This document shows positions 10,487-18,618 of a stretch of 64,000 nucleotides of DNA, one piece after another. The DNA comes from Prostheceraeus crozeri (taxonomy: Eukaryota; Platyhelminthes; Polycladida; Euryleptidae): NCBI GenBank assembly GCA_907163375.1, contig CAJQUW010005310.1, forward strand, positions 248,001-312,000, given 5' to 3'. How positions within the stretch are numbered: the stretch's first letter is position 1; every line of letters begins with the position of its first letter. The position numbers and the translations under genes were made by a program. The notes beneath the pieces are model-generated. The model searched no databases. It was not told the origin of the DNA and saw only the letters and a program-made list of their open reading frames with translations.

Positions 10487-10759
10487 ATGCAACGTGGAGG
10501 TATTTATCGCGGAACCCGCCGTCAAAAAGGGGGAATTTACCGTGGGAGTCGAAGACAAAAGGGTGGAATCTACCGCGGGAGTCGTAAACAAAGAGGAGGC
10601 ATCCTCCCATTTTTACTCCCCCTCGTCCCTGCACTTATTGCCGCAGGGAAAGCTGCAGCGTTGGGAGCAGCGGGTGCAGCCGGTGCCGCAGGCGTAAGTG
10701 CTATAGCGAATAAAATATCAGGAGGAGGAAAACGTCGAAGGAGACGTCATCATCGCTAA
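10487..10759 (+). CDS. Adenovirus pX (mu)-like small core/membrane protein, 90 aa
   Basis: The N-terminus contains three repeats of GGIYRG(T/S)R(R/K)QK. A hydrophobic Ala/Gly-rich segment, RGGILPFLLPLVPALIAAG through GAAGAAGAAG, follows, with a strongly basic end, KRRRRRHHR. The RGGILP-plus-hydrophobic pattern flanked by arginine clusters is that of adenovirus pX and of pX-like proteins reported in adintoviruses. It is probably a virion component that condenses DNA and/or perturbs membranes. The ATG sits in an ATCATG context shared by several genes of this element. A second pX-like protein occurs in Polinton 2 (39689-39976). Confidence 0.75.
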   Translation: MQRGGIYRGTRRQKGGIYRGSRRQKGGIYRGSRKQRGGILPFLLPLVPALIAAGKAAALGAAGAAGAAGVSAIANKISGGGKRRRRRHHR

Positions 10760-10792
10760 ACCAATCATGTTGTACACCACCCTAGGGACGGG

Positions 10793-10800
10793 TATATAAG
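10793..10800 (+). promoter_or_regulatory. TATA box before the exonuclease-like gene
   Basis: TATATAAG lies 32 bases before the ATG at 10832 and just after the end of the pX-like gene, so the 10832 gene has its own core promoter. No GAGCAC motif precedes it. Confidence 0.6.
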
Positions 10801-10831
10801 TCGAGACACACAAGATGAGATTCATTTCACG

Positions 10832-11833
10832 ATGCGTCGGATTCAGCACTTGGGCGAGCTCATGCAAGGTTCTTATACCATTACATTTGATCATCCTAAA
10901 GTACAACAATGGTGGGTGGAGCAGAAGAAGCCGGTGCACAATTTCATCGTATTTGATACGGAAGGAGATCCCATGCAGGAAGTCGCTGCCATTTGGTGTC
11001 ATTATACGCCCAGAGACGATAAACCGAGTGGATATGTGACCATTACATCGCGCTTCCATGACTTTATCAAACATGAGACATCGGGGTGTGATGTTTTTGC
11101 GACTCATTTTATTCATGGTCTCAACCCACGTGTGATTGGGAAATGTGGTGCAGAAGAGAGTGTGATTATTCACCGTTTTAATGGCTGGGTCCATGAAATG
11201 ACACGCGAGTATGGAGACGTGGAACTGATTGTAGGGAATGGATTATCGGAGATGGAAAGAGCTTGGTTGAAAAGCATAAAACTCTTAGAAAAAGTGACCA
11301 TGGATAGTATTTCTCTCCCCGATTGGTCTCAACGCATTGACTCTCATTGGAATATATTCGCCTCATGTATGCGGGATAGTGAACTGTATAGACTTGGCTA
11401 TAAGGAACATATGCGTCGCGGATGTAACTTGATGAATCATTCCCAGTATGAAGGGAAAGAAGCGTACCGTCGAACCCTGTTACATTTACGCCGAGGGAAA
11501 GCACTCACAGAAACTCAAGCTGCCAAGGTACAGTATGGGTACCACTGTGCGCTGTCAGATGTGGTCGAGATTCTCCTTCATTATTGCTTTGAACTACACT
11601 ATCGACTTTATGTGCATACGCTGTATTTAAATTATGATTCCTGTGAAGCTGCATGGGCCTGGACCAAGATTGACCACATCACTGTGATGCATGAATCAAC
11701 CACGGTGGACAATGGACAACTCCACAAGTCTTACATTGTTCATTATTGTAACTTCAGTGACTATGCCGAACATCGTACCTTGTGCAAGAATAATGCACGT
11801 TGTGAAATAACTCAAGAAAGTGCATCTCTATAA
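10832..11833 (+). CDS. DEDDh (DnaQ-like) 3'-5' exonuclease-like protein, 333 aa
   Basis: Three exonuclease motifs occur in order. Motif I is FIVFDTEGD (Asp-x-Glu, residues ~38-46). A motif-II-like VGNGLSEMERAWL (~130-142) has Glu where Asp is usual. Motif III is YHCALSDVVEIL (~235), which fits His-x-Ala-x-x-Asp exactly. This supports a metal-dependent nuclease of the DEDDh superfamily acting on nucleic acid ends. Such an enzyme could help genome ends, proofreading or host RNA/DNA breakdown; which one cannot be told. The C-terminus is Cys/His-rich. An upstream out-of-frame ATG at 10815 is skipped. AATAAA overlaps the stop (11832-11837). The gene follows the pX-like gene with its own TATA box. 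Confidence 0.7.
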   Translation: MRRIQHLGELMQGSYTITFDHPKVQQWWVEQKKPVHNFIVFDTEGDPMQEVAAIWCHYTPRDDKPSGYVTITSRFHDFIKHETSGCDVFATHFIHGLNPRVIGKCGAEESVIIHRFNGWVHEMTREYGDVELIVGNGLSEMERAWLKSIKLLEKVTMDSISLPDWSQRIDSHWNIFASCMRDSELYRLGYKEHMRRGCNLMNHSQYEGKEAYRRTLLHLRRGKALTETQAAKVQYGYHCALSDVVEILLHYCFELHYRLYVHTLYLNYDSCEAAWAWTKIDHITVMHESTTVDNGQLHKSYIVHYCNFSDYAEHRTLCKNNARCEITQESASL

Positions 11834-12114
11834 TAAATGTTATTCCAATAACCTGTTATTTTTGATAATCATTGACTTGGGAATGATAGCACTTGTCAAT
11901 TTTATGAACCATTTTCAACATTAAAAATAATGCTAACGTGTAAATTTTATGAACGATTTCCAATCTTAAAATTCAATCTTTAACATTAATTTTAACTTCT
12001 ATCATGATATGTCCTATAACCCATTTCACCCTTGAATAAAATAATCATAGCTTACCATGTATGTTTATTGAATACATGTATCAAAAAATATGAAGTAGAA
12101 GAAAGATACACAAG

Positions 12115-12582
12115 TTAAAACACCCAATCGTCAACAAAGTCTACATGATCCGAGAATGCAATCGCTTCATCCAAGTTTTGTAGTTCAGTTCTAATGTTAT
12201 ACCGACTATTCAAATTAGTCAGTGGACGGCGAAAGGGTTGACGAAAAAGATTCAGTTCAGGATAATCATCGATGTTAGGAGGAATATTCTCCTGCTCATC
12301 GTAAAGAAAGTCAAGTTCCCAATTCTCGCTGATCACACTTGGTGGTCCAGGATCGGTGACGGAGGGTGACGGTGGGACGTGAAATGACCCATCGATGGTG
12401 GGTGGCGTCGGCGGGAGGGAATATGGTCCATCGGGATCGGGAATGGAGCCCCAGTTCGAGGGGAGGTCCGTTGGGAAATCATCTTCTTCTTCTTCTAAGG
12501 TCGGTGGTGGTGGAGTGTCTGGGATCACAATCGCCTCTTCTTCAAATGCGTTTCGAACCCTTATTCCGCTGAGATCGACCAT
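12115..12582 (-). CDS. Acidic proline-rich protein, 155 aa
   Basis: The only minus-strand gene in the left half of Polinton 1. The product is acidic and low in complexity: VIPDTPPPPTLEEEEDDFP, then DPDGPYSLPPTPPTIDG and several PP motifs. It ends in DEAIAFSDHVDFVDDWVF with alternating acidic and aromatic residues, a pattern seen in transactivation segments (inference). No family is recognised. It shares a divergent promoter region (12583-12817) with the 132-aa gene to its right. A minus-strand TATA box (CTATAAAG, 12636-12629) lies about 50 bases before its ATG, and AATAAA occurs downstream near 12067. Confidence 0.6.
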   Translation of the reverse strand: MVDLSGIRVRNAFEEEAIVIPDTPPPPTLEEEEDDFPTDLPSNWGSIPDPDGPYSLPPTPPTIDGSFHVPPSPSVTDPGPPSVISENWELDFLYDEQENIPPNIDDYPELNLFRQPFRRPLTNLNSRYNIRTELQNLDEAIAFSDHVDFVDDWVF

Positions 12583-12817
12583 CTTGTATGTTCACGAGTG
12601 TTATGAAGGTGGAACATTTTCGACTTGGCTTTATAGTGTTGCAAATGCCCCATCCCCTGCTCCGAGCATTAGGCGTGCCCCATTCCATGCTCGGAGCACA
12701 GAACAGAGCATTGGCTGTGCCCCATTCCATGTCGGAGCACAGAACAGAGCATGTCATATCGGAGCACCTATCGATTGGAAAACTAGGTAAAATTAGAGAA
12801 ACGTTCAAGACACATAC
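12583..12817. promoter_or_regulatory. Divergent promoter with GAGCAC repeats
   Basis: The spacer between two divergent genes holds five or more GGAGCAC or GAGCAT strings (12660-12770), alternating with TGCCCCATTCCATG twice. These GAGCAC motifs otherwise occur in the terminal repeats and before the 508-aa gene. TATA on the minus strand is at 12629-12636; none is obvious for the plus gene. A shared regulator is inferred. Confidence 0.6.
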
Positions 12818-13216
12818 ATGATGGAAGACTTTCACGTGTACACCTATCCAAATCAGCTCATTATTTACCCGAAAACAACATGTCAACCGCACGCGATGTT
12901 GGAGAAAGTGATTCCCTATGTGAAGGAGAAGATCAAAGTGAAGCCTGAATGTGAACTCTCCATGGATACATTCACGATTTATGAATACAAAAGAAATGGA
13001 TCTCCACCATTGATGGGTGCCAGTGAACGTTATTATGAAAGTGATGTCGAAGAAATGGATGACTATTTAGCCTCACTGAAGAACGTATGGGACTATGAAT
13101 TTATGGACAGTGATAACAAAGAGATTCTTGGTGTCTATTGTATAACGTTTAATTTTGAATATTTCTCTGTTGGATGGACATCAGAAGAAGAAGAATATGT
13201 AAGCGATGCAGACTAA
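12818..13216 (+). CDS. Hypothetical acidic protein, 132 aa
   Basis: Starts MMEDFHVYTYPNQL; either of two adjacent Met codons could be used. It is acidic, with a DVEEMDDYLASL segment and a C-terminus GWTSEEEEYVSDAD. No recognised domain. Weak similarity in layout to the 141-aa protein at 9041 suggests possible paralogy. The stop is followed by the AAGTATGAATAAAG polyadenylation context. It is expressed from the divergent GAGCAC-rich spacer together with the acidic proline-rich gene. Confidence 0.6.
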   Translation: MMEDFHVYTYPNQLIIYPKTTCQPHAMLEKVIPYVKEKIKVKPECELSMDTFTIYEYKRNGSPPLMGASERYYESDVEEMDDYLASLKNVWDYEFMDSDNKEILGVYCITFNFEYFSVGWTSEEEEYVSDAD

Positions 13217-13407
13217 GTATGAATAAAGATTGTCGTTGTATGAATCATGTTGCTTTTCCATATTATAAGCATTCTGCTATTGGGGTTGATAGATTTGGAA
13301 AAACATGCTACTTGTACTCCTTTTTCTTCTGAGAGAGATTGTACGCATACACTTTGCGATGAGTGACTATTTAAGTTATGGATCCTCACACTCTCTCAAA
13401 TAAGATC

Positions 13408-13545
13408 ATGTTACTTCTGCCCTATTATCGAAAAAGACGACATCGCCCTATTCGGACAAGACACCTTCGAAAAAGACGACCACGTGGAAGATGGACATCA
13501 CGCCCACAGAAAGTTCGACCACTCCTTCGCACCAAGCGCGGATGA
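13408..13545 (+). CDS. Arginine-rich small basic protein, 45 aa
   Basis: A short frame with about 40 percent Arg/Lys: YYRKRRHRPIRTRHLRKR, then RPRGRWTSRPQK and LLRTKRG. It resembles protamine-like or adenovirus pVII/pX core proteins that neutralise packaged DNA. The ATG at 13408 lies in the AGATCATG context typical of this element. An in-frame ATG at 13378 would add ten residues, but it sits only a few bases after the likely TATA-like CTATTTAAG (13367-13375). It precedes the interrupted gene at 13542, whose ATG overlaps its stop (GGATGA). Confidence 0.55.
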   Translation: MLLLPYYRKRRHRPIRTRHLRKRRPRGRWTSRPQKVRPLLRTKRG

Positions 13546-13948
13546 AAATCCTTATTGATTTTTGGTTCCATGAACGCATCCGAGGCAAGGATATCCCCAC
13601 ATTAGAAGAGTTTACCGACACGTCCACGTCTATTTGAATCAATTGGTACTGAATGACCGCTATTCCATCGTGGGACGTGTGTATTTACTCATGGCTATTT
13701 TTGAGGATGATGTTTTGTATGAGGAAACACTATGGAGCTTTATGAATGAGAAACATTTAAAATATTTACAAGAGCTGTATCATAAACGTGTGATTTCAGC
13801 AGCAAGTTTTATTTATATCAAAGAGACATTGAATCGTATCTGTGCTCATTTCAGTGTTTTGTTTCAATGGCCAACGAATGTATTTAAGCATGCACAGGAA
13901 CACACAACAAAAATCAAAATAAAGGGAGGAACGCGTGAAAGTGAATAG
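13542..13948 (+). pseudogene. Interrupted ORF, helical protein of unknown function
   Basis: The ATG at 13542 overlaps the previous stop and opens a 31-codon frame that ends at a TGA near 13635. The following frame, open from about 13574 to 13948, continues with compatible composition (LNQLVLNDRYSIVGRVYLLM, helical and aromatic), which suggests one frameshift. This second frame ends in a single TAG at 13946-13948 and then continues in the same frame as the 416-codon ORF that follows. One ancestral gene may thus have been cut twice. No family is recognised. Confidence 0.45.
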
Positions 13949-13957
13949 ACACTGACG

Positions 13958-15208
13958 TTGCGAAAATTGAGAATAACCCTATGTCCTGTCTGTAAATGCC
14001 CTTATCAAAAAGATCGTCTGAGAAGGCATATTTTTAATTCACACAATCTAAAATATAAAACAAAAGAAGAGATAAAAGCAAGTGAAGAGTTCATCTATGC
14101 ATGCCTATGCGGGGAAACACTCGATGGAACGGTGGATAGGAAGACAGCTCAACAATTTGCGCGTCAACATACCCATATTTTAAACGAGCGAATGGAGGGA
14201 GAAAATGTGAGCAAACTCAACTATATTATTCAACAGCATGTTCCGAGATCCTCTTTGAAGATGTCCTCTACGTTGACAGGACAAGATCGACAATTATCAC
14301 CCACCTCACGTCGTGCAACCCCCTTGCGACCCCCTCAACCTATGAATACAGATTTGGATGCAGACGATAGTCTAGAAGCACTCATTCGACCCTCTCCAGC
14401 GGATCATCATACCTTAACATCACGTCAAGCAACACCTGATCCTTCTCACACGATGCTGCAAGCTGTCGTGAAAAGTATGGTTGAAGATCGAGCCAGAGTG
14501 GATGCTCCCCCGGATCTCACCCATATGGTCCATCAAATACAAGAAGAATGGAATCGATTGCCGCCAGATGTTTTAGCCATGGCTGCGAATGAGATTGATT
14601 TGAGTCCTCTATCGTTAGAGAATATTCAACCTACACTAAGTCATGTGACATTTGATAACTACCCAGGTCCGGTCAATGATCACAACAGTTATGTTCAAGT
14701 CATGTCGAACACAGTGGGAAATCCAGAGGTTGATCAACAAGAATCAAGAGGAGTGGGAACCCCTCTCCAACAACACTCGGTGGGGGTAGGAACCCCTCAA
14801 CAACAACACTCAGTGGGGGTAGGAACCCCTCATCAACCCATGGACGCACACCCCGTGGAGGAAAGAATGTTTTACCCAGTCAATTCACCTGTCATTGATA
14901 ACTCCCACGAGTACATTATTCAACTGAACAATTTGAAAAACAGCGCCATTGTTCAACTGTTGAACGATTCTATTCGTCTCCATGAACGTCATTTAAATGC
15001 TCGCAAACGCATCTTGCACGTGTTGGAAGATGCATTTAATCAACACATTCATGAACCCAATCGTACAGATGACAATGGAGACTATTTGGATGAGACATTG
15101 GAAAGCATGCGTGACTTGCTGACTCAAAAGGAAGAGTTTATTGCCCACTTAACCAACCAAAATGCAGACGTCCACGCACGCTATATGAATTTGGTGAACG
15201 CCATGTAA
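13958..15208 (+). CDS. Zinc-finger/coiled-coil protein, ~416 aa
   Basis: The frame is open from just after the TAG at 13948 but has no ATG before the conserved region, consistent with a broken fusion to the upstream ORF. It begins with a zinc module, LCPVCKCPYQKDRLRRH and FIYACLCGETLDG. This matches the second module of the protein at 9492 (ARCPWCHNMY and FVYMCVCGEMLY). The middle is disordered and Pro/Gln/Thr-rich, with three SVGVGTP(H/Q)QQ-type repeats (14745-14835). The C-terminal ~90 residues look like a coiled coil. It may be a structural or DNA-organising late protein (inference). It is followed by CTAAGTTATG, a gene-boundary string repeated in this element. Confidence 0.55.
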   Translation: MRKLRITLCPVCKCPYQKDRLRRHIFNSHNLKYKTKEEIKASEEFIYACLCGETLDGTVDRKTAQQFARQHTHILNERMEGENVSKLNYIIQQHVPRSSLKMSSTLTGQDRQLSPTSRRATPLRPPQPMNTDLDADDSLEALIRPSPADHHTLTSRQATPDPSHTMLQAVVKSMVEDRARVDAPPDLTHMVHQIQEEWNRLPPDVLAMAANEIDLSPLSLENIQPTLSHVTFDNYPGPVNDHNSYVQVMSNTVGNPEVDQQESRGVGTPLQQHSVGVGTPQQQHSVGVGTPHQPMDAHPVEERMFYPVNSPVIDNSHEYIIQLNNLKNSAIVQLLNDSIRLHERHLNARKRILHVLEDAFNQHIHEPNRTDDNGDYLDETLESMRDLLTQKEEFIAHLTNQNADVHARYMNLVNAM

Positions 15209-15263
15209 ACTAAGTTATGTGGGATAGAGGATGATAGACAAGAATGACGTGTCAGTGTGAATC

Positions 15264-15639
15264 ATGTTCAAGTCGACGTCAAGACTTTACCAAGGTACTG
15301 AAATCCCTAAGTTAAGGGATAGGATGTTCGAAAAAGAAAATTAACCGCCATGTTGATCAATTGCCTGAGGAATATGTCAAGGATATGCAAGCACTCATGA
15401 GCAAAATGCGAGAGAATCCAGGGAAATTAACACCTTTACAGCACGAGTTTATTCAATCTTACAAAGGAATTCTCCGCAAATTTGTGAAACCACCCCCTCA
15501 AACTCGCAAATACTTGGGTCAAAAACGGAAATTTAACAAGAAACAAACCCCCTTTGCACAAGCCTATGCCATGGCATATCACGATAATCCAACAGCTTTC
15601 AAACAAGCCTTACATGCATCGATCGGCTCCAAACACTAA
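15264..15639 (+). pseudogene. Small basic protein gene, frameshifted
   Basis: The ATG at 15264 (ATCATG context) opens a 25-codon frame ending at a TAA near 15341. The adjacent frame, which has no ATG at its start, runs to 15639 with a basic protein: EYVKDMQALMSKMREN, then KYLGQKRKFNKKQTPFAQAY. The two are separated by an AAAAAG run near 15330, a likely site of a one-base indel. The product would be about 115 aa and basic. The function is unknown; the position among core and virion genes suggests a minor structural protein. Confidence 0.45.
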
Positions 15640-15672
15640 GTAAACCATACCCACGTCATCAACAACATCATC

Positions 15673-16035
15673 ATGGACACTGTTCAATCCATAGCGAACA
15701 CACTTTCAACAGCTAACGGAGGAGAATTAAAATGTTCACTCATTGGTTCATTCAAAGAAACCCTATCACAATTCTTTACACTCGTCATATTCATTTTGGT
15801 TACCCTCTTATCTGGTCGAAAAATGATGAAAGATATCAAAAAACGTAAAGAGAGTGGAAATCCCTTACTCGATGTGGAAGTCGTCAACTATGATATGTCC
15901 AGAACACCTATACTCAATCCCACCAAACCGCACAATGAAATTCCCATGAAATCGAACGATTTATCGAAGAGTGTGAATAAGTCACGTTCACACAGTAAAA
16001 TTCCTATGAAATCAAACGATATACCGAAGATTTAA
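15673..16035 (+). CDS. Single-pass membrane protein, 120 aa
   Basis: The ATG at 15673 is in the ATCATGG context. One strong transmembrane segment, FFTLVIFILVTLL (residues ~34-46), is followed by a basic stop-transfer GRKMMKDIKKRK. The cytoplasm-like tail contains two copies of (E/K)IPMKSND. That tail repeat is the start of a degenerate nucleotide repeat that runs on past the stop. The family is unknown; a virion or host-membrane protein is possible. Confidence 0.6.
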   Translation: MDTVQSIANTLSTANGGELKCSLIGSFKETLSQFFTLVIFILVTLLSGRKMMKDIKKRKESGNPLLDVEVVNYDMSRTPILNPTKPHNEIPMKSNDLSKSVNKSRSHSKIPMKSNDIPKI

Positions 16036-16320
16036 AGGTTGATTTTCCCATGACATCGTTAAAAATACTACGGATTTGATGTGTTATTTTCCCATGATAT
16101 CAATCGATTCACTGTGACTTTGATGAACACACTCTGTTACAAATCCTCGTAAAATCAGGTGATTTATCGAGAATTCTGAGGTACTTTTCCACACCAAATC
16201 GACCGATGTTATCGTAAAATGACTCAGCAAATTCCCATGAAATCAAGCGATATCTCGTGAATTTGACCTACAAAAGGGGCAAGCCCCGTACACCATCAAA
16301 AATGAATGATTCATCGTGAA
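15936..16320 (+). repeat. Degenerate tandem repeat, CCCATGAAATC unit
   Basis: The string (A/T)TTCCCATGA(A/C/T)ATC followed by (A/G)A(A/T)CGAT recurs near 15940, 16000, 16046, 16089 and 16231, with weaker copies near 16150 and 16297. The first two lie inside the membrane-protein gene and the rest are noncoding. It fills the gap up to the promoter at 16325. Slippage-derived expansion is likely. Confidence 0.6.
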
Positions 16321-16324
16321 TTCG

Positions 16325-16404
16325 ACGGAGCACCAATCAGAGCACTTGTATGCGTGGGCGTCAACCAATGAGAAGAAATTTTCTCACGCTCAACTCTATA
16401 TAAA
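16325..16404 (+). promoter_or_regulatory. Promoter of the 508-aa gene, TIR-like
   Basis: CGGAGCACCAATCAGAGCAC (near 16328) nearly equals a block in both terminal repeats, and TGCGTGGGCGT is also shared. A TATA box TATATAAA (16397-16404) lies 31 bases before the ATG at 16435. It therefore looks like a third copy of the terminal promoter module inside the element. Confidence 0.75.
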
Positions 16405-16434
16405 CTGAGCCATTTCAATCATTTTCATTCAGTC

Positions 16435-17961
16435 ATGGGTAAACGTACGAACACGTTGGAAGCTCCTCTCGCGAAGAAGGCGAAAGTCACGTATTCGTCA
16501 GATACACCGACATCGAAGTCAGTCTTTGTTGAAGCGACGGAGCCCTATTTCCATACGAATGGGAAAGCCCAGAAGAACTACCTTACCAAGGCACATCCAC
16601 AGATGGAGCCTCTGCCCATCACACGTCTGGTATTGGGCAAACAATGGGGTAACACTGGATATTATCCCAATCGCGGAGAGAATGTGATGATGGATGCGAT
16701 GGATTGGCAATCACGACGAGACATCTCAAAACTCGTGTTTGCCACGGGATTTTATGGATGGCGTGCACGAACGTACAATGACCCTTGGCACGGTTCCGAT
16801 CAACTCTCCTCCCTCTTCACCATTTCTCAAGCCGTCTCACACGATCTGGAGACGTTGGAAGATGCGATACATTCCCTCTACAAACAAGTCCAACCCGAAT
16901 CTGCCTACAACCTCACCTCCTGTCTCGGTTATGAACACAGGAAATCGGCCTACGACAGTGTCTTTATGAAGCTGAAGCAGGACACACCCATCTTCCTGAT
17001 GAAGGAGAATGGAAAGAACAAGAAGGTTAGTTTGGCCACTCTTGGACATCTTCTTTCCAATCTCAAGGCGAATACCTTCCTTCAAGCAAATACCATCTTC
17101 CGCGTCACAGGCATGTACTGTAATCCACAGACAAAGACTCTGAAACTGTGTTTTACTGTGGATCAAATCCAAGTCCGTATCAAACAGGTGGAGGAAGGTC
17201 AGAACACAGCGGTGGAGGAAAAGAAGAAGAAGAAGACAAAGCTGACACTCGATATAAAGAAGGCACACAGTCCCTCCAGTGGTTTATTTAATCTGATACA
17301 CATGGTGCAACCTAAACAGGACATTGATTGGGAGGAACTCAATCACTTTATAGAGGATCTCGATCAGTTATCCCAATCAGAGGACAGCACTGTACTTATG
17401 AAAGAAAAGGAGGATGAGATGACAAGCATGCTTTCTCAAAGGTGGAGTGCTCAACCCACGGAGGAGGAGGATTGGAAGAGGATGCGTACGGATTATACCA
17501 AGGCGCAAGCACTCGGTGTGTACATTCGCATCCGGGAAGAGTCACACGCGCTGCATATCTTTGACGGTGATCAAATACAAGCCGAGAAATGGATCAATCG
17601 ATTCCTCGAAATGTTCAAGGATATGGTGGAACACAAACAGGAGAGTGAGTGGTATGTGTCATCCTCATGGTACAAAGCAGGACAGTGTGTCAATGAGAAA
17701 TGGTCTGTGTTGAACTATATTGAACATTATTTCATTGTGCGTAGTGCCTACGAAATCCATCGTCGCGCCTTTCCCAACATGTTGAAGGAAGCATTTGCAC
17801 GGTACAATATGAGTCCTCTTACCAATGACATGGAAAGGACAATGATGAGTGAAATGAAGACTGCTCTTGAAAACTCGCTCTTTAAGACATGTACACGTGG
17901 ACGTTTTATTCCACCTCTTCTTTATTCTGGAAATGATTCTATGTTCTGGAAACTATTTTAA
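16435..17961 (+). CDS. Unrecognised nuclear protein, 508 aa
   Basis: A long intact gene with its own strong promoter. The N-terminus has a probable nuclear signal (LAKKAKV). The body is soluble, with no transmembrane segment, and contains a Lys-rich linker (EEKKKKKTKLTLDIKK) and an acidic middle. Aromatic-rich C-terminal segments include WYVSSSWYKAGQ and HRRAFPNM. I cannot assign a family. The separate terminal-repeat-type promoter suggests regulated, perhaps early, expression. A replication accessory such as a single-stranded DNA-binding or terminal protein is possible but not shown by any motif. Confidence 0.7.
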   Translation: MGKRTNTLEAPLAKKAKVTYSSDTPTSKSVFVEATEPYFHTNGKAQKNYLTKAHPQMEPLPITRLVLGKQWGNTGYYPNRGENVMMDAMDWQSRRDISKLVFATGFYGWRARTYNDPWHGSDQLSSLFTISQAVSHDLETLEDAIHSLYKQVQPESAYNLTSCLGYEHRKSAYDSVFMKLKQDTPIFLMKENGKNKKVSLATLGHLLSNLKANTFLQANTIFRVTGMYCNPQTKTLKLCFTVDQIQVRIKQVEEGQNTAVEEKKKKKTKLTLDIKKAHSPSSGLFNLIHMVQPKQDIDWEELNHFIEDLDQLSQSEDSTVLMKEKEDEMTSMLSQRWSAQPTEEEDWKRMRTDYTKAQALGVYIRIREESHALHIFDGDQIQAEKWINRFLEMFKDMVEHKQESEWYVSSSWYKAGQCVNEKWSVLNYIEHYFIVRSAYEIHRRAFPNMLKEAFARYNMSPLTNDMERTMMSEMKTALENSLFKTCTRGRFIPPLLYSGNDSMFWKLF

Positions 17962-18017
17962 GTTATGTTTAATACATGATGCATGGAATATATGTCTGAC
18001 TTTTATGATTCGACAAG

Positions 18018-18610
18018 ATGGATTTCCGTTTAGAGAATGACTCATCCATGATTGTCTCGGGTCCTAGTAAATCGGGAAAGTCCACGTTTGTGGTGAATAT
18101 GATCAAGAATCGTCATACTTTATTTAAAAAGCCCATCGTAAAGTCTGGTGGTATTATGGGATAGAAAGTCCATTTCATAAAGAGTTACAAGAGGTGATCT
18201 TGAAAATGGGTGTCCCTACCCAAGATGATTTTGATCAATTGCAAGAAAATGATTTAATTATTCTCGATGATTTACAACAGGAATCTCAAAACAATGAAAC
18301 TGTGACGGGATTATTTTTAAGAGGATCTCATCATAAACGGTTTTTCGCAGTGCAAATCACACAGTATTTGTATGGTGATAAAGAACAACGTATGCGTAAT
18401 GGCAATGTCCATTATTTGGTCGCGTTCAATAATCCGAGAAATCAACAACAATTACCTCAATTCATGGGGAAAATGCTCCCAAAAGGCAATATGAGCGTTG
18501 TGCATGCACCTACCTCTTTATTGATTTCACTACAAATTGTCCGTTTGAGTACCGATTTCGCACCAACTTATTTAATCCACCTATGATTGTGTTTAAGTTA
18601 AGCAAAAGAC
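18018..18610 (+). pseudogene. FtsK/HerA-type packaging ATPase, frameshifted
   Basis: The ATG at 18018 begins MDFRLENDSSMIVSGPSKSG; the Walker A is GPSKSGKST (residues ~15-23). This frame stops near 18165. Walker B, LIILDDLQQE, and the conserved RGSHHKRFFAVQITQYLY follow in a second frame (18194-18586). The C-terminal hydrophobic segment with RTNLF lies in a third frame near 18550. Two frameshifts therefore disrupt the gene. The family translocates DNA into the capsid and is a core Polinton/adintovirus marker. Its order, ATPase then a small conserved protein then integrase, is unremarkable. Confidence 0.85.
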
Positions 18611-18618
18611 CCAATAAA

